DNA of 64,000 nucleotides, from positions 33,217 through 97,216 of the forward strand of contig NZ_JACHJJ010000027.1 in the NCBI RefSeq assembly GCF_014203605.1. Reading direction: 5' to 3'. Below, piece by piece: positions 48,733-58,726 of the stretch. The notes under the pieces were generated by a model. The model searched no databases. It worked only from the letters and a program-made list of their open reading frames with translations, and was not told the origin of the DNA. This DNA is from Thiemannella venezuelensis. Lineage in GTDB: Bacteria > Actinomycetota > Actinomycetes > Streptosporangiales > Streptosporangiaceae. Both the position numbers and the translations under genes were made by a program. Each line of letters begins with the position of its first letter. The first letter of the stretch is position 1.

Positions 48733-49353
48733 TCAGTCCTCTGCCCGCTGGTACAGCCCGCGCTTTCCGATGTACTGGACGATGCCGTCGGGCACGAGAT
48801 ACCAGATGGGCTCTCCCGCGGCCACCCGCTCCCGGCACTCCGAGGAGGAGATGGCCAGGGCCGGGATCTCCAGCAGGCTGACCCGGCCCGCGGGCAGGCC
48901 GGGGTCGTGCAGGTGGTGGCCGGGACGGGTGGCGCCGACGAAGTGCGCGATGGTGAACAGCTCGTCCACGTCCCGCCAGCTCAGGATCTGGGAGAGCGCG
49001 TCGGCGCCGGTGATGAAGTACAGCTCCGTGTCGGGGCCGTGGATGTCGGCGATGTCACGCAGCGTGTCGATGGTGAAGGTCGGGCCCGGCCGGTCGATGT
49101 CCACCCGGCTCACCGAGAAGCGGGGATTGGACGCGGTCGCGATGACCGTCATCAGATAGCGGTCCTCGGGCGCGGAGACCGCCTGGTCGGCCTTCTGCCA
49201 GGGCCGCCCGGTGGGCACGAAGACGACCTCGTCGAGCTCGAAGTGGTGCGCGACCTCGCTGGCCGCGACCAGGTGACCGTGGTGGATCGGGTCGAAGGTT
49301 CCTCCCATGACGCCCAGACGGCGCTTCCCCCGGCCGATCGGCGCGTTCATCAT
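48733..49353 (-). CDS. nadD: Nicotinate-nucleotide adenylyltransferase
   Basis: This 206-residue protein is NadD, which makes deaminido-NAD from nicotinate mononucleotide and ATP. It has the nucleotidyltransferase motif [20 protein letters not shown], the family [12 protein letters not shown] loop, [20 protein letters not shown] and the C-terminal [20 protein letters not shown] with the ISSSECR motif. TATGGT (49361-49366) lies 7 nt before ATG 49353; the alternative ATG at 49365 falls inside this -10, so the leaderless start MMNAPIG is preferred. Confidence 0.95.
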   Translation of the reverse strand: MMNAPIGRGKRRLGVMGGTFDPIHHGHLVAASEVAHHFELDEVVFVPTGRPWQKADQAVSAPEDRYLMTVIATASNPRFSVSRVDIDRPGPTFTIDTLRDIADIHGPDTELYFITGADALSQILSWRDVDELFTIAHFVGATRPGHHLHDPGLPAGRVSLLEIPALAISSSECRERVAAGEPIWYLVPDGIVQYIGKRGLYQRAED

Positions 49354-49436
49354 GGAAGGGACCATACGCGCAAGCCGTACAGAGCTTTTAAGGGCCCCCC
49401 GCGCGTGACAGGCGGACCCGACGTAGCATGCCGGAC

Positions 49437-50453
49437 ATGACCACCACCCCGGATCGCAACCGCGTGCAGCTTCCCGGCATCAGCTCCCGTGCCTACGAAC
49501 ATCCCGCCGACCGGTCCGCGCTGGTCGCTCTCCGTTCGCTCAGCGGGTTCGACACGGTCCTCAAGCAGATGTCCGGTCTGATCAGCGAGCGCCGTCTGCG
49601 CCTGATCTACCTCGCCTCGGCGGTGCGCACGAGCGACACCCAGTTCCGCGCTCTGCACGACATGGGCCGCGACGCGGCCTACGTGCTCGACCTCCACCGC
49701 ATCCCGGAGGTCTACGTGCAGCAGAGCCCGCAGGTCCAGGCCAAGGCCATCGGCTTCGACGACCCGTTCATCGTCGTCACCACCGGCCTGCTCGACCTGA
49801 TGGACGAGGAGGAGCAGCGCTTCGTCATCGGCCACGAGACCGCCCACATCCTGTCCGGCCACGCGGTCTACCGCACCATGCTGGACATCCTCACCCGCCT
49901 GGCCACCCGCGTGGCCTGGATCCCGCTGGGCTACATCGGCCTGCGCGCGATCGTGGCGGGGCTGGAGGAGTGGCACCGCAAGTCCGAGCTCTCCGCCGAC
50001 CGCGGCGGCCTGCTCGTCGGGCAGGACCCCGACGCCGCGCTGCGCGCGCTGATGAAGCTGGCCGGCGGCTCGCGCCTGCACGAGATGAACATCGAGGCCT
50101 TCCTCGACCAGGCGCGCGAGTACGACACGGCGGGCGACGTCCGCGACGGCCTGCTGAAGGTCCTCAACCTGCTGGGCACCACCCACCCGTTCGCCGTCTC
50201 CCGGGTCGCCGAGCTCGACAGGTGGCGCCGCAGCGGCGAGTACGAGAGCGTCCTCCGCGGCGACTACCCGCGCCGCGCCGACGACTCCAGCGCGAAGATC
50301 TCCGAAGAGGTCAAGGCCGCGGCCCGCTCCTACCGCGAGTCCTGGTCGCAGTCCCAGGACCCGTTCATCGGCGTCCTGCGCGACGTCGCCGAGGGCGCGG
50401 TCAACGCCGGCGAGCGCATCTTCAACCGCTTCTCCCGACGCGACGGCAACTAG
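49437..50453 (+). CDS. M48-family zinc metallopeptidase
   Basis: This 338-residue protein has the zinc motif HETAH in [20 protein letters not shown] and the third ligand Glu in [12 protein letters not shown], both intact. A hydrophobic hairpin ([17 protein letters not shown]) may associate it with the membrane. HtpX/Oma1 relatives degrade misfolded membrane proteins. TAGCAT (49424-49429) precedes ATG 49437 by 7 nt; the ATG at 49428 lies inside that hexamer, so a leaderless start at 49437 is chosen. A strong terminator follows. Confidence 0.92.
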   Translation: MTTTPDRNRVQLPGISSRAYEHPADRSALVALRSLSGFDTVLKQMSGLISERRLRLIYLASAVRTSDTQFRALHDMGRDAAYVLDLHRIPEVYVQQSPQVQAKAIGFDDPFIVVTTGLLDLMDEEEQRFVIGHETAHILSGHAVYRTMLDILTRLATRVAWIPLGYIGLRAIVAGLEEWHRKSELSADRGGLLVGQDPDAALRALMKLAGGSRLHEMNIEAFLDQAREYDTAGDVRDGLLKVLNLLGTTHPFAVSRVAELDRWRRSGEYESVLRGDYPRRADDSSAKISEEVKAAARSYRESWSQSQDPFIGVLRDVAEGAVNAGERIFNRFSRRDGN

Positions 50454-50467
50454 CTCATTTCGTTCAC

Positions 50468-50502
50468 AAAAAGGTCTGGAAGTTCACCTTCCGGACCTTT
50501 TT
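50468..50502. terminator. Classical intrinsic terminator
   Basis: AAAAAGGTCTGGAAG (50468-50482), loop TTCAC, CTTCCGGACCTTTTT (50488-50502). It is the only hairpin in the window with a good U-tract, and works on both strands. It ends the metallopeptidase transcript. Confidence 0.95.
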
Positions 50503-50537
50503 GCATGTACATGAAGATTGCCCTACTGTGCCGGGCC

Positions 50538-51311
50538 ATGAGAATGCGCATGATCGCAGCCCTGACCGGGCTGGCCGGGCTGCTGCTGTCGGGTACGGCC
50601 CACGCCTACCCGATCAAGGACGAGATGCTGACGAAGAACAAGCTCTACTCCTCCGGCAGACTCGCCGCGGCCGCGTGCAAGGAGCCGCCGGTCAAGGACG
50701 GCGACGCCGCCTCGCTGAAGAAGTACTGGGCCGGGATCAACACCTGTCTGGACACCGTCTGGGGTGCCCACCTCACCAAGGCGGGTCTCCCGTTCAGCAA
50801 GCCGGTCCTGAAGTTCGGAAAGATTCCCAAGAAGTACTGCGACTTCGAGATCGTCAAAGACGACTCGATGGCGTACTACTGCCCGCAGTCGAAGACCATC
50901 ATGGCGCAGCTCGGAAAGAACTGGCTGGAGGACACGGACGACCTCTGGCTGCTCCACTTGGCGGGCGGGATGTACGGATACCACGTCATGAACCTCGTCG
51001 GCATCGAGGAGGCCTTCCAGGCGGCGCCGTACGCGAACAAGAACGAGCTGAACGAGCAGATCCGGCGTCAGAGCCTCCAGACCGACTGCCTAGGCGGCGT
51101 GTTCGTCAAGAGCGTCTGGTCCTCCCTACGGCGGCCGGGTGAGGACTGGAAGCACCTGCTGGGTCTCCTCCAGACCAGCGGCGACGTCAAGGGTAAGCCC
51201 CGCACCGCAGGCAAGGGCGGCAACCGCGTCTACTGGACCAAGAAGGGCTACGTCACCGGCAATCCCGCCTCCTGCAACACCTGGTCCGCCCCCTCGTCCA
51301 AGGTGGCCTGA
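50538..51311 (+). CDS. Secreted YpfJ-like neutral zinc peptidase homologue, catalytically dead
   Basis: This 257-residue protein has a signal peptide (MRMRMIAALTGLAGLLLSGT, cleavage after AHA at about 23). The body follows the neutral zinc metallopeptidase family: YYCPQSKTI, then the helix that should contain HEYGHHV, and QTDCLGGVF further on. The helix here reads LAGGMYGYHV (residues 141-150), so His-Glu and the second zinc His are replaced by Gly-Met and Tyr. It therefore cannot bind zinc as an enzyme and is a pseudo-peptidase, perhaps a binding protein. TACTGT (50524-50529) lies 8 nt before ATG 50538. Confidence 0.82.
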   Translation: MRMRMIAALTGLAGLLLSGTAHAYPIKDEMLTKNKLYSSGRLAAAACKEPPVKDGDAASLKKYWAGINTCLDTVWGAHLTKAGLPFSKPVLKFGKIPKKYCDFEIVKDDSMAYYCPQSKTIMAQLGKNWLEDTDDLWLLHLAGGMYGYHVMNLVGIEEAFQAAPYANKNELNEQIRRQSLQTDCLGGVFVKSVWSSLRRPGEDWKHLLGLLQTSGDVKGKPRTAGKGGNRVYWTKKGYVTGNPASCNTWSAPSSKVA

Positions 51312-51340
51312 CGGTCGCCCGCCCTGGGCGCGCCGACCGG

Positions 51341-53044
51341 TCACAGGACCAGCGCGACGACCCGTACGGCCGCCGCGCACAGGGCGACGAACCCGCCGAG
51401 GACGGCCAGCGCCCGCAACCCCTCCCTGCGGAGGTCGGGCAGGCCGGAGCCGACCCGCTCCACCTCGCGGCCGATGATCCCGCCGCAGGTCACCCCGAAC
51501 ACGACGCCCGCGAAGGCGACCGGGGCGGGCCGCTGCCACCAGTCGGGGGGCAGCGTCCCGCCCAGGGTCAGCCAGAGCGCGAAGGCCGCCAGTCCGGCCG
51601 CGGGCAGCCCCGGCCAGAAGACGGCGCTCGCCAGTGAGCCCGCGAAGGTCAGCGGGAAGCCCAGGACCCGCAGGGCGCCCCGGACCCGGGCGGATCTGCG
51701 CTTCCTGACCAGCCAGTGCCCGGTCCAGACCGTGCGTGCCAGGACGGCGAAGAACCCGGTGACGGCGAAGGTCGCCACCGGCCAGATCACCGAGGCCACC
51801 ACGCAGGGCACCGCCAGCAGGGCGAGGACGATCAGCGCCATGTTCCCCGCGGGCAGCGGACCCGCCGGGGCGGAGGGCGCCGCCTCGGCCGCCAGGGCGC
51901 TGTCGGCCTGCCGCCCCCGGGAGGCGGTCCTGGCGGTCCGCGTCCCCGTCGCGGAGGCCCGCCGGGGCTCCCGCCCTTCGGCCGCCGCGGTCCGCGTGCC
52001 GCGTGAGGGCTCCCTGCTCCCGGACGCCTGCCTGGCCGCGCGCGCGGGCTCCCGCTCCGGCCCGGGCTCGGCTCCGCTCTCCGCCTTCGTCCCGGCCTTG
52101 CGCGCTCCCGTCCTCTCCGGGCCCGTTTTCTCCGCGGCGGCGGGTTGCGGCGGGGGCGGCGGCTCGGCCGGGGCGGGTTTCCTCCGCACGGTCCTGGCGG
52201 TCTTCGGCGGCGCCGGAGGCTCCGGGGACTGCTCGCGGGCGCGGGCCAGGCGGGCGAGGCGGGCGGCCAGGAGGGCCGCGGTGGGGCGTTTGGCGGCCTC
52301 CCGGTGGAGCGCGGCGCGCAGCAGCGGCAGGAGCGCGGCGGGGACCCCGGCGAGGTCCGCCTGGCCGTTGAGGATGGCGTACATCTGCGCCTCGACCGTG
52401 CCCCGGCCGAAGGTGGGGCGGCCGGTGGCGGCGAAGGCCACCGTGGCGGCCCAGGCGTGCACGTCGGCGGGCTCGCCCACCGGCTCGTCCGCGAACAGCT
52501 CGGGGGCGGAGTAGCCGGGGGTGCCCAGGAAGGTGCCGGTCATGGTGAGCCGGGTGGCGTCCAGGACCTGGGCGATGCCGAAGTCGATGAGGACGGGCTC
52601 ACCCGACGGGCCGACCAGGACGTTGGCGGGTTTGAGGTCCCGGTGGACCACCCCGGCCGCGTGGATGATCGCCAGCGCGGCGGCCAGGCCCTGGGCCAGG
52701 ACGACCAGGTCGGCGCCGGTCAGCGGGCCGGCGGTCCGCACCCGGTCGAGCAGGGTGTCGCCCTCGATGTGCTCCATGACCAGGTAGGGACGGTCGCAGG
52801 CGAGGTCGGCGTCGAGCACCCGGGCGACGTAGGGGCTCTCGACCCGGCGCAGCGCGCGGACCTCGCGCTCCAGGCGGATCCGGGCCTCGGAGTCGGCCTC
52901 GATCGCGTCACGGAGCATTTTGAGCGCGACGTTCTCACCCCGGCGGGTGGCGGCGAGGTAGACCTCGCCCATCCCGCCCCTGCCGAGGCGCTCCACCAGC
53001 GTGTACGGGCCGACGCGCCCGAGTCTGCCCCGACCTCCACCCAT
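51341..53044 (-). CDS. Membrane-bound Ser/Thr protein kinase
   Basis: This 567-residue protein has an N-terminal Hanks-type kinase (12-275) with the glycine loop LGRGGMGEVYLA, catalytic Lys in VALKML, HRDLKPANVLV, DFGIAQV and the APELF motif. A Pro/Ala/Arg-rich disordered linker (about 275-405) follows, then about five transmembrane helices to the end. Unlike PknB there are no PASTA domains. The catalytic residues are all present. ATG 53044 (MGGGRGRLG) is used; GGTCTCC-type sequence upstream gives no strong ribosome binding site. Confidence 0.93.
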   Translation of the reverse strand: MGGGRGRLGRVGPYTLVERLGRGGMGEVYLAATRRGENVALKMLRDAIEADSEARIRLEREVRALRRVESPYVARVLDADLACDRPYLVMEHIEGDTLLDRVRTAGPLTGADLVVLAQGLAAALAIIHAAGVVHRDLKPANVLVGPSGEPVLIDFGIAQVLDATRLTMTGTFLGTPGYSAPELFADEPVGEPADVHAWAATVAFAATGRPTFGRGTVEAQMYAILNGQADLAGVPAALLPLLRAALHREAAKRPTAALLAARLARLARAREQSPEPPAPPKTARTVRRKPAPAEPPPPPQPAAAEKTGPERTGARKAGTKAESGAEPGPEREPARAARQASGSREPSRGTRTAAAEGREPRRASATGTRTARTASRGRQADSALAAEAAPSAPAGPLPAGNMALIVLALLAVPCVVASVIWPVATFAVTGFFAVLARTVWTGHWLVRKRRSARVRGALRVLGFPLTFAGSLASAVFWPGLPAAGLAAFALWLTLGGTLPPDWWQRPAPVAFAGVVFGVTCGGIIGREVERVGSGLPDLRREGLRALAVLGGFVALCAAAVRVVALVL

Positions 53045-53119
53045 AGGAGACCAAACCCTAGCGGGCGGGCACGACGAAACCCCGGCGGCACGCCGTACGC
53101 GGGAAGATCGGCGGGCGGG

Positions 53120-53323
53120 CTACGATCGGCCCGCGGGCTCGCGTCCCGAGGGCACGAACAGGCTCTCCAGCTCGGCGACGGGCTCGGCCGACAGGTCCAG
53201 GCGCCCCTTGCGCCGCCAGTTCACGTGCCCCCGGCTCTCCAGGAACAACATCAGCCGGTCGGCGCCGAGCAGCACCGCGACGACGAAGAGGCATGCGATC
53301 ACGATCTCCACGCGGAGAGTCAA
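53120..53323 (-). CDS. DUF6191-like small membrane protein
   Basis: This 67-residue protein has one N-terminal transmembrane helix (IVIACLFVVAVLLGADRLML), then a basic stretch and LSAEPVAELESLFVPSGREP, which matches the C-terminal part of actinobacterial DUF6191 proteins. Function unknown. The start is TTG at 53323, supported by GGAGGA with 6-7 nt spacing; the first internal alternative is GTG 53311. Confidence 0.72.
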   Translation of the reverse strand: MTLRVEIVIACLFVVAVLLGADRLMLFLESRGHVNWRRKGRLDLSAEPVAELESLFVPSGREPAGRS

Positions 53324-53359
53324 GCCGGATCCTCCGCGGCCTCCGCGGACGACACGCGG

Positions 53360-53794
53360 CTACATACCGTGAGCGGCGAGACGCTTTACCAGATCGTCGA
53401 TGAACCTGCGCAGCACCACCCTGACCACCGGTCCCTGCCCCGGCAGGCGGCCGCGGAAGCGCGACCTCCAGCGGATCGTGGTGCCGCCGCCGGGGATCGG
53501 CTCCAGCGTGACGTCGGCGCGGTGGTCCCGGGCCGGGACGCCCTCCAGCAGCTCGTAGGCGAAGTGCCACGAGCCGGGGTCGAAGGCGACCACCCGCTCC
53601 CGGGTGACCCTGCTCCCGCGCCGGAAGAGCCGGACCGCCCCGACGCCGTCGCGCTCGGGAGAACCGGGTGACTCCAGTTCGGCGGTGTCGAAGGGCCCCC
53701 ACTCCGGCCAGGTGGAGACGTCCGTCAGGAGGGCCCAGAGGCGGTCCGGCGGGGCGGGCGAGACATGTGCGACGTCGATGCGCTGTTCGGCCAT
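53360..53794 (-). CDS. SRPBCC family protein (polyketide cyclase/START-like)
   Basis: In this 144-residue protein the single START-like domain spans the length: APPDRLWALLTDVSTWPEWG at the N-terminus and RFIDDLVKRLAAHGM as the long C-terminal helix. Members bind hydrophobic ligands; no reaction can be assigned. ATG 53794 (MAEQRIDVAHVSPAP) is supported by the usual short lead-in of the family. It lies between a small membrane protein gene and proA, all on the minus strand, but about 100 bp from proA. Confidence 0.88.
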   Translation of the reverse strand: MAEQRIDVAHVSPAPPDRLWALLTDVSTWPEWGPFDTAELESPGSPERDGVGAVRLFRRGSRVTRERVVAFDPGSWHFAYELLEGVPARDHRADVTLEPIPGGGTTIRWRSRFRGRLPGQGPVVRVVLRRFIDDLVKRLAAHGM

Positions 53795-53895
53795 GGTCCA
53801 GTGATATCCCGCCCGCCTTGCGTCCTGCTTGCTCCCGGCTGCACCGCGTCCGCGGCGTCGCGGCCCGGGAGCCGGTGAGAGGCGCCCGCGCCGTG

Positions 53896-55197
53896 TCAGG
53901 CGTTCGGGCAGGAGGCGATGACGGTGCCCTCGGAGGTGCGCAGGTGGCCTTCGCCGGTGTAGACCCACTTGGTGGAGGTCAGCTCCGGCAGTCCCATCGG
54001 GCCGCGCGCGTGCAGCTTCTGGGTGGAGATGCCGATCTCCGCGCCGAACCCGAACTCGCCGCCGTCGGTGAAGCGGGTGGAGGCGTTGACCGCCACCGCC
54101 GCGGAGTCGACCAGCGCCACGAACCTGCGGGAGGCGGTGACCGACCGGGTGACGATCGCGTCGGTGTGCGCGGAGCCGTACTTCCTGATGTGGGCGACCG
54201 CGTCCTCCAGCGAGTCGACCACGGCGGCGGCGATGTCCAGCGAGAGGTACTCGGTGCCGAAGTCCTCCTCGGTGACCGGCACCACCGTGTCGCCCAGGCC
54301 CTCGCCGTAGGAGGCGATCCGCGCGTCGCCGTGGACCGTCACACCCGCCCCGGCCAGCGCGGCCAGCGCGCGCGGCACGAAGGCGTCGGCGACGGCGGCG
54401 TGCACCAGGAAGGTCTCCGCCGCGTTGCAGACCGAGGGGCGCTGGACCTTGGCGTTGAGCAGGATCTCCAGCGCCAGGTCGAGGTCGGCCTCGGCGTCGA
54501 CGTAGACGTGGCAGTTGCCCACGCCGGTCTCGATGACCGGGACCGTGGACTCCTCCACCACCGAGTTGATCAGCGAGGCGCCGCCGCGCGGGATCAGCAC
54601 GTCGACCAGGCCGCGCGCCTTCATCAGCGTCTTGACCGACTCCCGGGTCTGGCCGGGCACGAGCTGTACGGCTCCCGCCGGGACCTCGGTGCCCGCGAGC
54701 GCGTCCTGCATGACCCGCACCAGCACCGTGTTGGAGGAGTAGGCGCTGGAGGAGCCGCGCAGCAGGGTCGCGTTGCCGCTCTTCAGGCAGAGCGCGGCGG
54801 CGTCGACCGTGACGTTGGGGCGGCCCTCGTAGATGATGCCGATCACACCGAGCGGCACCCGGAGCTGGCGCAGCTCCAGCCCGTTGGGCAGGGTGTTGCC
54901 CCGGATCACCTCGCCGACCGGGTCGGGCAGGTCGGCGACCTGGCGGACGGCCTCGGCGATGGCCTCGATCCGCCCGGCGTCCAGGCCCAGCCGGTCGATC
55001 ATGTATTCGGAGGTGCCGTTCTCCCTGGCCCGGGCCACGTCGACGGCGTTGGCCTCGACGATCTCGGCGGACCTGGCCACCAGCGCGTCGGCGATCGCCC
55101 GGAGCGCGGCGTCCTTCGGCGCCCGCGGCAGCGGGGCCAGCTCGGCGGCGGCCTCCTTAGCCGCCAGGGCCACCTTCAGGAAATCGTGCTCGGACAT
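53896..55197 (-). CDS. proA: Gamma-glutamyl phosphate reductase
   Basis: This 433-residue enzyme of the second step of proline synthesis reduces gamma-glutamyl phosphate to glutamate semialdehyde with NADPH. It has [20 protein letters not shown] near residue 110, the catalytic Cys in [17 protein letters not shown], and [20 protein letters not shown] at the C-terminus. The length is normal for ProA. GGAG lies 6 nt before the start. It is 21 bp downstream of proB. Confidence 0.98.
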   Translation of the reverse strand: MSEHDFLKVALAAKEAAAELAPLPRAPKDAALRAIADALVARSAEIVEANAVDVARARENGTSEYMIDRLGLDAGRIEAIAEAVRQVADLPDPVGEVIRGNTLPNGLELRQLRVPLGVIGIIYEGRPNVTVDAAALCLKSGNATLLRGSSSAYSSNTVLVRVMQDALAGTEVPAGAVQLVPGQTRESVKTLMKARGLVDVLIPRGGASLINSVVEESTVPVIETGVGNCHVYVDAEADLDLALEILLNAKVQRPSVCNAAETFLVHAAVADAFVPRALAALAGAGVTVHGDARIASYGEGLGDTVVPVTEEDFGTEYLSLDIAAAVVDSLEDAVAHIRKYGSAHTDAIVTRSVTASRRFVALVDSAAVAVNASTRFTDGGEFGFGAEIGISTQKLHARGPMGLPELTSTKWVYTGEGHLRTSEGTVIASCPNA

Positions 55198-55218
55198 CTC
55201 ATGCTCCAGGGGAGGTGA

Positions 55219-56343
55219 CTAGTGGGTGGGCTCCAGTATGACGATGTCGTCACGGTGGATGAGTTCGCGTTCATATTCCGGACCGAGGCTGGTGGCCAGC
55301 TCGCGGGTGGAGCGGCCGAGCAGGTCCGGGATCTCTGCGGCGTCGAAGTTGACCAGCCCGCGGGCGACCACGTGGCCGTGCGGACCGCACAGGTCCACCG
55401 GGTCCCCCGCGGCGAACTCCCCCTCGACCGCGGTGACCCCGGCGGGCAGCAGCGACTTGCGGCGGCCCACGACGGCCTCGACCGCCCCCTCGTCCAGGTG
55501 CAGCCGGCCGCGGCCGGTGGTGGCGTGGGCCAGCCAGAGCAGGCGGGTGCCGGGGTGGCGGCCGTCCGGATGGAAGGAGGTGCCGATGTCGGCGCCGGCG
55601 AGGGCCTGGGCGGCGTGCGCGGCGGCGGTCAGCACGACCGGCACGCCCGCGCCGGTGGCGATCCTGGCCGCCTGGACCTTGGTGACCATCCCGCCGGTGC
55701 CGACCGCGCCGCCCTTGCCCAGCTCGACCCCGGCCAGGTCCTCGGGGCCGCGCACGTCGCCGAGCCGGCGCGCGCCGGGGCGGCGGGGGTCGCCGTCGTA
55801 GAGGGCGTCCACGTCCGAGAGCAGCACCAGGGCGTCGGCCCGGATCAGGTGGGCGACCAGCGCGGCGAGCCGGTCGTTGTCGCCGAAGCGGATCTCGTCG
55901 GTGGCGACGGTGTCGTTCTCGTTGACCACCGGGACGATGCCCAGCTCCAGCAGGCGGCTCAGCGTGCGCTGGGCGTTGACGTGGTGCGCGCGGCGCATCA
56001 TGTCGTCGGCGGTGAGCAGCACCTGGCCGACGCGCAGGCCGTACCGGGCGAAGGAGGAGGTGTAGCGGGCGACCAGCACGCCCTGGCCGACCGAGGCGGC
56101 CGCCTGCTGGGTGGCGAGGTCGCGGGGGCGGGCGGACAGGCCGAGCGGGCCGAGACCCGCCGCGATCGCACCGGAGGAGACCAGCACGATCTGCGTGCCG
56201 GTCGCCCGCCGGGCGGCGAGGACGTCGACCAGGGCGTCCACCCGGTCGACGTCGATCGTCCCCTGCGGGGTCGTGAGCGAGGACGAACCCACCTTCACGA
56301 CGAGGCGTGAGGCCGTACGGATCCGGTCGCGCGCGGAGGTCAC
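55219..56343 (-). CDS. proB: Glutamate 5-kinase
   Basis: This 374-residue enzyme phosphorylates glutamate, the first committed step of proline synthesis. The amino acid kinase domain holds RLVVKVGSSSLTTPQG, VSSGAIAAGLGPLGL, PVVNENDTVATDEIRFGDND and GTGGMVTKVQAARIA. A C-terminal PUA domain covers about 275-370. GTG 56343 is used, with AAAGGTG upstream. It lies in a minus-strand series rplU-rpmA-obgE-proB-proA, 53 bp after obgE. Confidence 0.98.
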   Translation of the reverse strand: MTSARDRIRTASRLVVKVGSSSLTTPQGTIDVDRVDALVDVLAARRATGTQIVLVSSGAIAAGLGPLGLSARPRDLATQQAAASVGQGVLVARYTSSFARYGLRVGQVLLTADDMMRRAHHVNAQRTLSRLLELGIVPVVNENDTVATDEIRFGDNDRLAALVAHLIRADALVLLSDVDALYDGDPRRPGARRLGDVRGPEDLAGVELGKGGAVGTGGMVTKVQAARIATGAGVPVVLTAAAHAAQALAGADIGTSFHPDGRHPGTRLLWLAHATTGRGRLHLDEGAVEAVVGRRKSLLPAGVTAVEGEFAAGDPVDLCGPHGHVVARGLVNFDAAEIPDLLGRSTRELATSLGPEYERELIHRDDIVILEPTH

Positions 56344-56396
56344 GGGAGGCACCTTTCGAAGGTCTGGCGGAGCCAGGGGCAGCGGGCGGGAGCAGG

Positions 56397-57749
56397 CTAT
56401 CCGAGCCGGTTGTCCGTGCCGCGCGGGCCCTGGTGCACGGCCTCGGCGTTGAGCGTGGGCTGCCAGTCGAAGACGTAGCCGCCCTCCATCGGCCCGATGA
56501 CCACCTCGGCCCCGGCCTTGGCACCGGCCTTGGTGAGCTCCTCCTCGACGCCGAGGCGCTCCAGCCGGTCGGCGAGGTAGCCGACGGCCTCGTCGTTGGT
56601 GAAGTCGGTCTGGCGGATCCAGCGCTCCGGCTTGGCGCCGGTGACCTGGAAGGTGTTCTCGTCGATCCTCCGCACGCTGAAGCCCGCCTCGCCGAGCTGC
56701 CGGGGCTTGATGACCAGGCGGGTGGGCTCGGCGACGGGAGCCGCGGCCCGGGCCGCGGCGACCATCTCGCCCATGGCGTAGGTCAGCTCCTTGAGGCCCT
56801 CGTGGGTGGCCGCGGAGATCGAGAAGACCCGCAGGCCCCGCTCCTCGAGCATGGGGCGGACGATCTCGGCCAGCTCGCGGGCGTCGGGCACGTCCGCCTT
56901 GTTGAGCACGGCCATCCGGGGCCGGTCCTCCAGCTTGCCGTACGCGGCCAGCTCGGCCTCGATCGCCTCGTAGTCGCTGATCGGGTCGCGGCCCGGCTCC
57001 ATCGTCGCGCAGTCGATCACGTGCACGAGCGTGCTGCACCGCTCGACGTGGCGGAGGAACTCGTGGCCGAGCCCCCTGCCCTCGGAGGCGCCGGGGATCA
57101 GGCCGGGCACGTCGGCGACGGTGAAGACCGTCTCCCCCGCCGTGACCACGCCGAGGTTGGGCACCAGCGTGGTGAACGGGTAGTCGGCGATCTTCGGCCG
57201 GGCGGCGCTGAGCGCCGCGATGAGGGAGGACTTGCCCGCGCTGGGGAAGCCGACCAGCGCCACGTCGGCGACGCTCTTCATCTCCAGCATCACGTCGAGC
57301 GCGTCACCGGGCTCGCCGAGCAGCGCGAAGCCGGGGGCCTTGCGCTTGGCGGAGGCCAGCGCCGCGTTCCCGAGGCCGCCGTGGCCGCCCTCGGCCACCA
57401 CGTACCGGGTGCCCGCGCCGACCATGTCGACGATGACCTCTCCGGTGGCGGCGTCCTTGACCACGGTGCCGTCGGGCACGGGGAGGATGACGTCGCCGCC
57501 GTTGGCGCCGTCCCGGTTGGAGCCGGAGCCCTGCTTGCCGTTGTCGGCCTTGCGGTGCGGGCGGCGGTGGTACTCCAGCAGGGTCGCGGTGTTCGCGTCC
57601 ACCTCCAGGATCACGTCACCGCCCCGGCCGCCGTTGCCGCCGTCGGGGCCGCCGAGCGGCTTGAACTTCTCCCGATGGACAGAGGCGCAGCCATGTCCCC
57701 CGTCACCGGCCTTGATGTGCAGGACCACCTGGTCCACAAAGTCCGGCAT
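56397..57749 (-). CDS. obgE: GTPase Obg/CgtA
   Basis: This 450-residue protein has the glycine-rich OBG fold (1-158; [20 protein letters not shown]), the GTPase domain with G1 [10 protein letters not shown]3 DVPGLI and G4 NKAD, and a C-terminal OCT domain (about 345-425) typical of actinobacteria. Obg binds the 50S subunit and links GTP level to growth and sporulation. ATG 57749 starts the conserved MPDFVDQV. Two hairpins lie between rpmA and this gene. Confidence 0.98.
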   Translation of the reverse strand: MPDFVDQVVLHIKAGDGGHGCASVHREKFKPLGGPDGGNGGRGGDVILEVDANTATLLEYHRRPHRKADNGKQGSGSNRDGANGGDVILPVPDGTVVKDAATGEVIVDMVGAGTRYVVAEGGHGGLGNAALASAKRKAPGFALLGEPGDALDVMLEMKSVADVALVGFPSAGKSSLIAALSAARPKIADYPFTTLVPNLGVVTAGETVFTVADVPGLIPGASEGRGLGHEFLRHVERCSTLVHVIDCATMEPGRDPISDYEAIEAELAAYGKLEDRPRMAVLNKADVPDARELAEIVRPMLEERGLRVFSISAATHEGLKELTYAMGEMVAAARAAAPVAEPTRLVIKPRQLGEAGFSVRRIDENTFQVTGAKPERWIRQTDFTNDEAVGYLADRLERLGVEEELTKAGAKAGAEVVIGPMEGGYVFDWQPTLNAEAVHQGPRGTDNRLG

Positions 57750-57812
57750 GTCTGCTCTCCTACCCCCATCTGCGGGATCCCCGCCGACCGCGGAAACCCC
57801 TCTGCCACGAAA

Positions 57813-57901
57813 GCCCCCTCGGAGGGGGCCTGCCCCCACCGCGGGAACCGGCGCTCACAACGCGACAGGGGCGGACCGCGGAACGCGATCCACCCCTGTC
57901 G
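57813..57901 (-). terminator. Two hairpins between rpmA and obgE
   Basis: CGACAGGGG (57863-57871) pairs with CCCCTGTCG (57893-57901), closing just downstream of the rpmA stop on the minus strand. GCCCCC/GGGGGC (57813-57829) follows. They may partly terminate the ribosomal-protein transcript and so reduce expression of obgE. Confidence 0.6.
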
Positions 57902-57921
57902 TAACGTCTGCCGGTGCGGAT

Positions 57922-58179
57922 CTACTCCGCGACCGGGACGATGCTCACCGCGCGGCGACCGCGCTTGACGCCGAACTGCACGTGGCCGGCGGCCAGCGCG
58001 AACAGCGTGTCGTCGCCACCGCGGCCGACGTTGTCGCCCGGGTGGAAGTGGGTGCCACGCTGGCGGACGATGATCTCACCGGCGTTGACCAGCTGGCCGC
58101 CGAAGCGCTTCACGCCGAGCCGCTGGGCGTTGGAGTCACGGCCGTTCCGAGTGGACGACGCGCCCTTCTTGTGTGCCAT
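57922..58179 (-). CDS. rpmA: 50S ribosomal protein bL27
   Basis: In this 85-residue protein the start [20 protein letters not shown] is diagnostic of bL27, whose N-terminal tail reaches the peptidyl transferase centre; [20 protein letters not shown] follows. No extra N-terminal cleavage sequence as in Firmicutes is present. It lies 19 bp after rplU. Confidence 0.99.
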   Translation of the reverse strand: MAHKKGASSTRNGRDSNAQRLGVKRFGGQLVNAGEIIVRQRGTHFHPGDNVGRGGDDTLFALAAGHVQFGVKRGRRAVSIVPVAE

Positions 58180-58198
58180 CTCGCAAAACTCCCGAAAC

Positions 58199-58501
58199 TC
58201 AGGCCTGGTTGATGCCGGTGATCTTCACCTGGGTGTACCGCTGGCGGTGACCCTGGCGCTTCTTGTAACCGGTCTTGTTCTTGTACTTCAGAATGCGGAT
58301 CTTCGGACCCTTGGTCTCGCCGAGAATCTCGGCGGCGACCGAGAACCGGCCGGCCTCGGTGGTCACGTCGCCGTCGTTGACGACGAGCACCGTCGGCAGC
58401 GTAACCGTGGAACCGACCTCGCCGGCGACCTTGTCCACCTCGAGGACGTCACCGACGGAGACCTTCTGCTGCCTGCCGCCGCAACGAACGATCGCGTACA
58501 C
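58199..58501 (-). CDS. rplU: 50S ribosomal protein bL21
   Basis: In this 100-residue protein [20 protein letters not shown] at the start and [20 protein letters not shown] at the end identify bL21, which binds 23S rRNA. The GTG at 58501 is chosen because bL21 begins with M(Y)AIV; AAGGG lies about 8 nt upstream. Any longer frame upstream would have no homology. Confidence 0.99.
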   Translation of the reverse strand: MYAIVRCGGRQQKVSVGDVLEVDKVAGEVGSTVTLPTVLVVNDGDVTTEAGRFSVAAEILGETKGPKIRILKYKNKTGYKKRQGHRQRYTQVKITGINQA

Positions 58502-58633
58502 CGCGGAACCCTTCTTCTGACTACATGCTCGCTGGATGCTGCGCCCGCATCCGGCTATGGTCACCGATTTGACCGACGAACCGGGTAGGCGCGCGAACAG
58601 GGCGCGCCACGAGCGCACCGATTCATCAGGGTA
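58502..58633 (-). promoter_or_regulatory. rplU promoter and structured leader
   Basis: TACCCT (minus strand 58633-58628) is a likely -10, preceded 18 bp upstream by TTCGAC. The resulting leader of about 120 nt contains GGCGCGC/GCGCGCC (58588-58594 with 58602-58608). A leader of this length before a ribosomal protein operon could be an autoregulatory site, but no known L21 leader motif was recognised. Confidence 0.45.
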
Positions 58634-58726
58634 CCGGACTGCGGTGTCCTGGTCGAACCGGGCGGAACGTCGGTGGTGCCGGCGCGACCGGAGCGCGCCG
58701 GCGTTCGCCAGACCTGACCGTGCCGC

